Shown here in pieces: positions 1-5,705 of a stretch of 16,971 nt of DNA. The notes under the pieces were generated by a model that had not been told where the DNA came from, searched no databases, and was given only the letters and a program-made list of their open reading frames with translations. A program made the position numbers and the translations under genes. The first letter of the stretch is position 1. Each line of letters begins with the position of its first letter. Source of the stretch: JBMZCV01 sp049613665 (GTDB taxonomy: Bacteria; Bacteroidota; Bacteroidia; Chitinophagales; UBA2359); assembly GCA_049613665.1 (NCBI GenBank), contig JBMZCV010000117.1, positions 1 through 16,971 of the forward strand. Direction: 5' to 3'.

Positions 1-2
1 GC

Positions 3-146
3 AAGGGAAACATACTATTTTTCAGTTCAAAAGGCCATTAAATTTGCAAATATTGTTCATCTTAGCCTAAAAAAAAGTATGTTTAAGCCTTTGATAAAAA
101 ATATATAAATATCCGAACTATTGTTAAATAATACTTGGTACTTAAA
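3..146 (+). repeat. Direct repeat copy 1, upstream of xerD, with internal cruciform
   Basis: This block matches the block at 1128-1275 in the same orientation, from AAGGGAAACATACTATTTTT through TATAAATATCCGAAC. The last ~25 bases are less alike. It contains an inverted repeat: AAACATACTATTTTT at 8-22 faces AAAAAAGTATGTTT at 71-84 with one mismatch, and a short inner pair AGGC/GCCT. The sequence TAAATTTG at 39-46 fits the Bacteroidota -7 promoter consensus, but no TTG lies at the right distance upstream, so a promoter is not claimed. The block may begin before the window. Confidence 0.85.
120..146 (+). repeat. Left inverted repeat abutting the xerD start
   Basis: The 27 bases pair with the reverse complement of 1048-1074 at 25 of 27 positions. 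Weaker similarity extends outward to about 100 on this side and 1095 on the other. It ends 9 bases before the chosen xerD start codon at 156. It forms the right end of direct repeat copy 1. Confidence 0.85.
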
Positions 147-155
147 TTTATTATG

Positions 156-1052
156 ATGAACTGGAACGCCTACAAAAACGGTTTTAAAGCTTTTTTACTA
201 CTAGAACGAAAACTATCCAAAAAATCGGTAGAGGCTTATTTGAGCGACCTTCGCAAATTTCACAAATTTGTAGCTACTACCGAAACAAAAAGTATCAAAG
301 AAATCACAACAAAAAACTGCCAAGCTTTTTTGCAAGAATTAGGCGAGTTGGGCATTGCTCAAAGTTCGCAAGCAAGGGTTTTATCGAGCCTCAAAAGTTT
401 TTTCAAATACTTGAGTTTCGAAAAAATCATTGTCGAAAATCCTGCTGAATTGCTCGAAGCTCCACGACAAAGCCGTAAAATACCTGCCATTTTGAGCCTT
501 GAAGAAATAAATTTGATGCTCAAAACCATTGACCAAAGCACGCCAGAAGGAGTTCGCAACAAAGCCATTATCGAAACGCTATATGCTTGCGGTTTGCGAG
601 TATCGGAATTGGTTAATCTTCAAATTTCTGATTTGTATTTAGAGATAAAATATATAAAAGTAATAGGAAAAGGCGATAAAGACCGTTTAGTACCTATTAA
701 TTCGGCTGCAACAAAGCAAATAAAAATTTATCAAACAGAAATTAGAAAAAAAATGAAAATTGCGGCAGGCCATGAAGACATTTTATTTCTAAACAGAAGA
801 GGAAAACAACTCACTAGAGTCATGATTTTTCTTATTGTCAAAAAAGCGGCAAAGGCAGCAGGACTCGTAAAAAATGTCAGCCCACACACTTTTCGCCATA
901 GTTTTGCCACGCATTTGTACGAAAACGGAGCGGATTTGCGTATGACACAAGATATGCTCGGCCACGAAAGCATCACAACAACCGAAATTTATTCGCATAT
1001 CAGCACACAGCATTTGCGTGATGCTTTAATGCAGTTTCACCCACGATTTTAA
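156..1052 (+). CDS. xerD: Tyrosine recombinase XerD
   Basis: Site-specific recombinase of the integrase/Xer family. With its XerC partner it resolves chromosome dimers at dif in the cytoplasm. The N-terminal SAM-like core-binding domain covers about residues 1-95 and the catalytic domain about 105-290. Starting at the second ATG of an ATGATG pair (156) gives 298 residues and puts the catalytic set at R148, K172, H244, R247, H270 and Y279, the same numbers as E. coli XerD. The ATG at 153 would add one residue; a TTG at 135 is less likely. There is no IntI-type insertion and no phage-type arm-binding domain, and the end HLRDALMQFHPRF is typical of Bacteroidota XerD. It stands alone. Its ends are framed by inverted repeats at 120-146 and 1048-1074. 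XerC is the main alternative name. Confidence 0.85.
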   Translation: MNWNAYKNGFKAFLLLERKLSKKSVEAYLSDLRKFHKFVATTETKSIKEITTKNCQAFLQELGELGIAQSSQARVLSSLKSFFKYLSFEKIIVENPAELLEAPRQSRKIPAILSLEEINLMLKTIDQSTPEGVRNKAIIETLYACGLRVSELVNLQISDLYLEIKYIKVIGKGDKDRLVPINSAATKQIKIYQTEIRKKMKIAAGHEDILFLNRRGKQLTRVMIFLIVKKAAKAAGLVKNVSPHTFRHSFATHLYENGADLRMTQDMLGHESITTTEIYSHISTQHLRDALMQFHPRF

Positions 1053-1074
1053 GTATCAAGTACTATTTAACAAT
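1048..1074 (-). repeat. Right inverted repeat overlapping the xerD stop codon
   Basis: Reverse complement of 120-146 (25 of 27 positions). It includes the xerD stop codon at 1050-1052. Its core, AAGTATCAAGTACTATT, is also a variant of the 20-bp motif found at 15247-15266 and 16288-16307. The flank to about 1095 continues to resemble the inverted end of the direct repeats. Confidence 0.85.
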
Positions 1075-1127
1075 GATTCGAACATTTTTTATAACAATTT
1101 TCAGTTGAATAAAAAACGTCTTTTGGT

Positions 1128-1275
1128 AAGGGAAACATACTATTTTTCAGTTCAAAAGGCTATAAAAATGGCAAATATTGGCCACCTTAGCCTAAAAAAA
1201 ATAGTATGTTTAAGCCTTTGATAAAAAAAGGTATAAATGTCCGAAATATTGATTTAATAAAGCACTTGTTTAGTT
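1128..1275 (+). repeat. Direct repeat copy 2, downstream of xerD, with perfect cruciform
   Basis: Same orientation as the block at 3-146. AAACATACTATTTTT at 1133-1147 is matched perfectly by its reverse complement at 1197-1211, with an inner AGGCTA/TAGCCT pair. The match runs through GTATAAATGTCCGAAATATTG near 1231-1251 and then becomes loose (AAAGCACTTG near 1260). The sequence just after it, CTCTGACAATT near 1284-1294, also occurs in the parA-parB spacer at 15276-15286. Confidence 0.85.
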
Positions 1276-1299
1276 GCAAACACTCTGACAATTAAGGTG

Positions 1300-1425
1300 T
1301 TATCTTGTTCTGAAATGCCCAAAAATTTCTGAACGACTACTTAAATAAGAGGCAAATTTGTTGGCTAAGGCATTGATATTTTTGGCGTTAGCTTCAATGA
1401 GAAGTCACATTTTTTGCCGCAACAT
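1300..1425 (-). pseudogene. Possible decayed ORF fragment
   Basis: On the minus strand a 42-codon frame opens with ATG at 1425, meets an in-frame TGA at codon 7, then runs 34 codons and ends with TAA at 1300. The second part (about LLIEANAKNINALANKF, later SEIFGHFRTR) has the composition of a real helical protein and a codon choice like the neighbours. I do not recognise the family. It may be a remnant of a longer gene or chance. The rest of 1276-1566 shows only AT-rich sequence and the promoter element listed at 1527. Confidence 0.25.
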
Positions 1426-1526
1426 TTAGCTTTTTCTTTTTTTAATTTTTTTTGTGAAAACAGTATGACATAGCAAAACTATACAGTTTTAGGTATTGTT
1501 ATTTCAAAGTGCAAGCTTTTTTTTAC

Positions 1527-1533
1527 TACCTTG
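1527..1533 (+). promoter_or_regulatory. Candidate -7 promoter element
   Basis: TACCTTG after a T-run fits a shortened Bacteroidota -7 element (TAnnTTTG). It lies 33 bases before the ATG at 1567, giving a short leader. No TTG is present at 17-20 bases upstream (the nearest is at 1496-1498), so the -33 box is poor. Confidence 0.35.
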
Positions 1534-1566
1534 CCACTTCATTTTTTTTCACAAAAAAGAATAATT

Positions 1567-3837
1567 ATGCGTTTGATTGTTACTATTTTATTGTTGATAA
1601 TCATCAATACTTTTACTGGTTTTACTCAAGAAGTCCAACATCAAAATTATGCTATTCAGCTCAAAAAAGCCGTTGAAAAAATAAAATTGGACGGCAAACT
1701 CACCGAAACAGATTGGAAAAATGCACAAGTAATGAGCGATTTTTACCAATCCTATCCAGATGATAAAGATTTTGCGAAAACGAAAACAGAAGTACGCCTT
1801 ACTTATGACGACAAATTTATTTATGTCGGTGCAGTTTGCTACGACGAGCTAGAGGGAGATTATGTGGTACAGTCGCTCAAGCGAGATTTTTCGTTTCCGA
1901 TAACAGACGCTTTTGGCATTTTCCTCGACCCTTTCAACAACAAAACGGCTGGCTTTAGCTTTGCGGTGAGTCCAATGGGCGTGCAGCGAGAAGGTTTGGT
2001 GCAAAGCGGCGGCCAATATGGCGTAACGACGAGCTGGGACAACAAATGGTTTAGCAAAGTAGAGCGAGAAAAAGACCGTTGGACAGTAGAAATGGCGATT
2101 CCGTTCAAAAGCATACGCTACAACGATAGTGAGTTGCAATGGCGAATCAACTTTGCTCGAAACGACCTCAAACGAATTGAAACTTCTACTTATGTGCCTG
2201 TTCCAACGCAATATAATGTGGCGAGTTTGGGCTTTACAGCACCGCTAAATTGGGACGCAGCACCACCAAAAGCGAAAACAAATATCGCTCTGATTCCTTA
2301 CCTTTCTTTTGGAGCAAATAAAGATTATGAAGAGAGCGATAGCAAAATAGAAGTAAATCGGCCAAATGCAGGTTTTGATGCAAAAGTAGCCGTAACAAGT
2401 TCTTTAAATCTCGATATTACCGTAAATCCAGACTTTTCACAGGTAGAAGTAGATAGACAGGTGACAAATTTGGAGCGTTTTAGCATTTTTTTTCCAGAAA
2501 GAAGAAACTTTTTTATAGAAAATAGCGACTTGTTTAATTTCGGCATCTCACCTTTACGGCCGTTTTTTTCTCGCCGAATAGGTTTGAGTAGTGGCCGTTT
2601 AGTTCCTATTTTGGCAGGAGCAAGACTTACAGGAAACCTTGATGAAAATTGGCGTATTGGCGTATTGAACATGCAAACAGAAGGCATCAAGGATAACGGA
2701 GATATAGGAGATTCTAGTGACGATTTTGAGCTAAAAAGTCAGAACTACGGAGTAGCAACCATACAACGAAAAATATTTGACCGCTCTACTATTAGTGCTT
2801 TTTTTACGAATAGACAGGCTTTTGAAGGCTATAAAGCTGATGGAGATGATTACAATAGAGTAGGAGGTACAGAGTTTAATTTTCGCTCAAAAGACAATAA
2901 ATGGTCTGCTTTTACGAGCTATTATTTATCATTTACGCAGCGTGACAGCCTAGAATATAAAAGCAAAACAAAAGACAGACAAGCTGCTTTGGGCGGTATA
3001 GAATATAATGGTAGAGCTTGGTATGGCTTTGGAAGCTTGGAATATGTGGGCGAAGATTATGTAAGTGATATGGGATTTACGCAGGAATTGTATCACCGAA
3101 ATGACGAAACAGGAGAGCAAGCAGCGATAGCTTATTTGTCGTCTTTGCAAATTTTGGGACACAATTGGTATCCCGAAAAACTGAAAAAAGTGCGTTCTTT
3201 GGGCTTGGAAGCACGCAATAAAATGTTTATGAACATGGAGTTTTCGCCTACCGATTACCAATTGAGTGCAACGCTTTTTGGCGAACTCAATGATAGAAGC
3301 CGATTTAGCTTGGAGTTTGCTAAATTTGCGAGAAAACTATATTTTCCACTCAACGCAACAGGCAAAATGGACTCGCTTTTGCAAGCTGACACTTATCACT
3401 ACAATAATGTGGAGGTGGCTTATGTGGCGAGCAAAAAAAATAAACTATATGGCACAATATCTGCTGCTTATGGCGGTTTTTACAATGGAAATTTGCTGTC
3501 GTTTAAAGCAGATATGACGTATCGCTGGCAACCTTTTGGCAATTTTTCGTTGAATGTATCTTATAACGATGTCGTTTTTCCAGACGGTTTTGGCAATTCA
3601 CGTTTGTTGTTGATAGGCCCTCGTGCCGAATTTACCTTCAATCGTTCTTTGTTTTGGACAACTTTTTTGCAATATAATACGCAAAGCGAAAATTTTAATA
3701 TCAATAGTCGTTTGCAATGGCGTTTTGCACCTATGTCAGATGTATTTTTGGTGTTTACCGATAATATGAATACAACTGATTTTTCGCAGAAAAATTGGGG
3801 AATTGTCTTAAAAATGAACTATTGGTTGGCTTTATAG
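1567..3837 (+). CDS. Exported CBM9-like / DUF5916 outer-membrane protein
   Basis: A 756-residue protein of the carbohydrate-binding family 9-like plus DUF5916 type, common in Bacteroidota. The start at 1567 gives a proper signal peptide (MRLIVTILLLIIINTFTGF, cleaved near FTQ); the upstream TTG at 1531 would put charged residues before it. A beta-sandwich CBM9-like region covers about residues 30-220 (KLDGKLTETDW, TYDDKFIYVGAVCYDE). The DUF5916 hallmark follows around 285-330 (TVNPDFSQVEVD, FFPERRNFFIENSDLF). The rest is rich in alternating aromatic strands and ends in MNYWLAL, consistent with an outer-membrane barrel. Substrate and function are unknown for the family; uptake or surface binding of glycans is inference. 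It is a single-gene unit on the plus strand. Confidence 0.85.
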   Translation: MRLIVTILLLIIINTFTGFTQEVQHQNYAIQLKKAVEKIKLDGKLTETDWKNAQVMSDFYQSYPDDKDFAKTKTEVRLTYDDKFIYVGAVCYDELEGDYVVQSLKRDFSFPITDAFGIFLDPFNNKTAGFSFAVSPMGVQREGLVQSGGQYGVTTSWDNKWFSKVEREKDRWTVEMAIPFKSIRYNDSELQWRINFARNDLKRIETSTYVPVPTQYNVASLGFTAPLNWDAAPPKAKTNIALIPYLSFGANKDYEESDSKIEVNRPNAGFDAKVAVTSSLNLDITVNPDFSQVEVDRQVTNLERFSIFFPERRNFFIENSDLFNFGISPLRPFFSRRIGLSSGRLVPILAGARLTGNLDENWRIGVLNMQTEGIKDNGDIGDSSDDFELKSQNYGVATIQRKIFDRSTISAFFTNRQAFEGYKADGDDYNRVGGTEFNFRSKDNKWSAFTSYYLSFTQRDSLEYKSKTKDRQAALGGIEYNGRAWYGFGSLEYVGEDYVSDMGFTQELYHRNDETGEQAAIAYLSSLQILGHNWYPEKLKKVRSLGLEARNKMFMNMEFSPTDYQLSATLFGELNDRSRFSLEFAKFARKLYFPLNATGKMDSLLQADTYHYNNVEVAYVASKKNKLYGTISAAYGGFYNGNLLSFKADMTYRWQPFGNFSLNVSYNDVVFPDGFGNSRLLLIGPRAEFTFNRSLFWTTFLQYNTQSENFNINSRLQWRFAPMSDVFLVFTDNMNTTDFSQKNWGIVLKMNYWLAL

Positions 3838-4424
3838 GCTTAACTTGAAATTAAATTTAGGGCAAAAAAAATTACAAAAAGCAAGCACAATAACAAAAAA
3901 GGCATTTGTTTTTCTTAAAAGCTATCGTAAGAATAATAAATGTCTTAAAAAGCCTCATGTTATTTTTTTATAACGCAATGCAACATTAGCAGTAAAAAAT
4001 GAGGCTAAATGAACGAATAGCTTTTTTTAGGTAGTCAAATGGTAGCCAAAAAAAGGATATTGATAGGTATTTCGTTAGCTTAAAAAGTCGTCATATTGTT
4101 TTAAATAAATTCATAAAGCATTGTAAATGAGCTTGGAATACAGTATTAAAAAGCAAAATGTAAATAAGTTACGTTTTTTGTAAAAAAAATGTCACGAAAA
4201 AGTAAAAATAAAAAATAAATTTCTTAACTTTACCCAAGACATTGGTGAGAGAGCAAAGAAAAATGTTGCAAATATGGCTTTAAACAGAGTAAATACTATG
4301 CAAGCTTTCAAGCACTAATCATAAGCTCAAATCCTTTTGTTTTAAACTTAATTTTGGCTTTTTATAGTGCTTTTTTTTCTTTTTGTTAAAAAATGTTTAA
4401 TAGGTATCAAATAGTCTTGCTTTT
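3838..4424. other. Long intergenic region with two hairpin-forming stretches
   Basis: No convincing gene. Two inverted repeats stand out. AGCCTCAT at 3951-3958 pairs with ATGAGGCT at 3999-4006. AAGCACTA at 4310-4317 pairs with TAGTGCTT at 4365-4372, followed by a T-rich run to about 4385, which resembles a terminator with a long loop on the plus strand. The left arm of the second one lies inside TCAAGCACTAAT (4308-4319), the core of the motif seen beside parA and parB. A small RNA ending near 4385 is possible but no promoter was found for it. Confidence 0.4.
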
Positions 4425-4452
4425 TTGATTATAACAGCTTTTTTGTACCTTG
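4425..4452 (+). promoter_or_regulatory. Candidate Bacteroidota promoter for the transposase-like gene
   Basis: TTG at 4425-4427, an 18-base gap, then TACCTTG at 4446-4452. This resembles the TTG-N17-19-TAnnTTTG consensus of primary sigma in this phylum with one T missing. Transcription would start near 4460, outside the left inverted repeat, so the transcript would contain both 56-base arms. Confidence 0.45.
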
Positions 4453-4494
4453 CAGTAAGTGTTAAAGTTTTTTTAAATTATAAGGACAATTTCG

Positions 4495-4550
4495 GCTAAC
4501 ATATTGAATTTTAGTGTGTTAGCTTCTACTATTTGTAGCATAAATTTGTC
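4495..4550 (+). repeat. Left 56-bp terminal inverted repeat
   Basis: Matches the reverse complement of 5346-5401 at 53 of 56 positions. Its outer part is itself a hairpin: GCTAACA at 4495-4501 pairs with TGTTAGC at 4517-4523. It ends 107 bases before the ATG at 4658. Confidence 0.9.
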
Positions 4551-4657
4551 AGACCTACTTACTTACAATACTTTTTTTAAATTAAGTTTAACATTCAACT
4601 AATTACAATTATATTATTATTTAATCCCTTATTTTAAATTCAAACGAAACCCTACGA

Positions 4658-5338
4658 ATGAAGACAAACACATTAAGTAAACGTAGAATACGTCGTATCA
4701 TAAACTGTTTTGCATCTGGCTTAACTGCCATTGATACTGCACATAAATTAAAATTGCATCGCAACACCGTAAATAAATATTACCGTCTGATGCGAGATGC
4801 GATTGTCAATAATCAAGAAACGATTTTAAAAAAACATACACACGAAAATCTTGATTTTGAATTTCCTTTGATTTGGCATAAAAACAAAGGTTTATCGCTC
4901 AATCATATTCCTGAATATGATGATGTTTTGTTTTTCGCTATTGCTATCAACAGCAAAAATAAAATCTATTTGAAAGCCGTAAAAGAAGCGGAAGGCGAGG
5001 TCATTGCAGCACAAGTATTGGCTCAACCACAACCTACGATAGCAAGCAGTGAGGCTAATGCTGACCAAGTAGTAGTCGAAAGTGAGGAAGAGCAGCAGGT
5101 TGATGTGCCAGAAACGGTTCGCCGCTTTTATTTGTATGCCAAAGAAAAGTTGACGAAATTTTATGGTGTGAAACCGCAATATACTTACTTATATTTGAAA
5201 GAATTGGAATTTCGCTTCAACAATCAAGATCAAAATATTTCGTCTCTTTGTTGGAAAGTAATTTCGCAGTATGAACGAAAGTTGCACAATGAGAAAGCGA
5301 TGGCTAAAAAAGCAAAAGCAGCGAAAAAATTAGCATAA
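4658..5338 (+). CDS. Transposase-like protein, IS1595/IS1016 group, catalytic core degenerate
   Basis: A 226-residue protein. Residues 8-48 form a helix-turn-helix (FASGLTAIDTAHKLKLHRNT then VNKYY) that resembles the LNRNTVNRYY region at the N-terminus of IS1016-type IS1595 transposases. Residues ~150-200 (RRFYLYAKEKLTKFYGV, YLYLKELEFRFNN) match the C-terminal part of the same family, where FAKRRLAKFNGI and LHLKECEFRFN are typical. Between them the DESYFG block and the second Asp block (TDGWRGY type) are not recognisable. A Gln/Glu/Ala-rich, low-complexity linker (~115-150) occupies part of that space. The C-terminus is Lys/Ala-rich. The frame is intact, so this may be a domesticated DNA-binding protein, not an active enzyme. 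The family assignment is from remembered motifs, not a search. Confidence 0.65.
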   Translation: MKTNTLSKRRIRRIINCFASGLTAIDTAHKLKLHRNTVNKYYRLMRDAIVNNQETILKKHTHENLDFEFPLIWHKNKGLSLNHIPEYDDVLFFAIAINSKNKIYLKAVKEAEGEVIAAQVLAQPQPTIASSEANADQVVVESEEEQQVDVPETVRRFYLYAKEKLTKFYGVKPQYTYLYLKELEFRFNNQDQNISSLCWKVISQYERKLHNEKAMAKKAKAAKKLA

Positions 5339-5345
5339 GCAGTCG

Positions 5346-5401
5346 GATAGATTTATGCTACAAATAGCAGAAGCTAACACACTAAAATTCAATATGTTAG
5401 C
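5346..5401 (-). repeat. Right 56-bp terminal inverted repeat
   Basis: Reverse complement of 4495-4550 with three mismatches. It begins only 8 bases after the stop codon at 5336-5338. Confidence 0.9.
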
Positions 5402-5467
5402 TTCCAAATAAAAGCAATTTATTTCTGTTATTTGACTAAGTAGCTATTTGGTATCTCGTTAAAACCT

Positions 5468-5508
5468 AAAAAGCCCGAAAAAAATATAATATTTTTTTCG
5501 GGCTTTTT
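5468..5508. terminator. Bidirectional intrinsic terminator
   Basis: Perfect 19-bp stem: AAAAAGCCCGAAAAAAATA at 5468-5486 and TATTTTTTTCGGGCTTTTT at 5490-5508, with a 3-base loop. The A-run on one side and T-run on the other make it work in both directions. It sits between the plus-strand transposase-like gene and the minus-strand kinase-like gene, serving both. Confidence 0.9.
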
Positions 5509-5657
5509 ATATGCTGTTTTATAGTGAGTAGTTATAAAGTTTTGCTTTTTCAATAGTAGCAACAACATTCTGATTTAAGTAATTTTGCTATTTCAATAAC
5601 ACTTAAATGAAGCATTCGATATAAATTCATAGTATAAAAAGTCATTGCCTTGAAAAA

Positions 5658-5672
5658 TTAGTGTGTTAGCTT
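5658..5672 (+). repeat. Fragment of the element's terminal repeat
   Basis: TTAGTGTGTTAGCTT is identical to 4511-4525 inside the left 56-bp repeat and in the same orientation. It lies outside the element, 34 bases from the 3' end of the kinase-like gene. Confidence 0.55.
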
Positions 5673-5705
5673 GAACGAAATATTCAAAAACACCTAAATA
5701 ATTGT

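Larger units (their letters stand above)
4495..5401 (+). mobile_element. IS1595-like element or derivative with 56-bp terminal inverted repeats
   Basis: A ~907-bp unit bounded by inverted repeats at 4495-4550 and 5346-5401 that match at 53 of 56 positions, enclosing one ORF related to IS1595/IS1016 transposases. The eight bases outside each end (CAATTTCG-side and TTCCAAAT-side) are not the same, so no target duplication is seen. The repeats are longer than is usual for this IS family. The element may be an old IS whose gene changed function, or a non-autonomous relative. Confidence 0.6.

Noticed and set aside
135..1052. Phage or integron integrase reading of the xer gene
   Set aside because: Length, catalytic residue numbering and the C-terminus fit XerD; no IntI insertion, no excisionase, no cassette array in view.
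1071..1095. GTTCGAATC on the minus strand, as in a tRNA T-arm
   Set aside because: No cloverleaf can be built around it; it is part of the inverted repeat beside xerD. No tRNA or rRNA was recognised anywhere.
1849..3261. Long minus-strand frames opposite the CBM9/DUF5916 gene
   Set aside because: They lie wholly inside a strongly supported gene on the other strand and show no family motifs.
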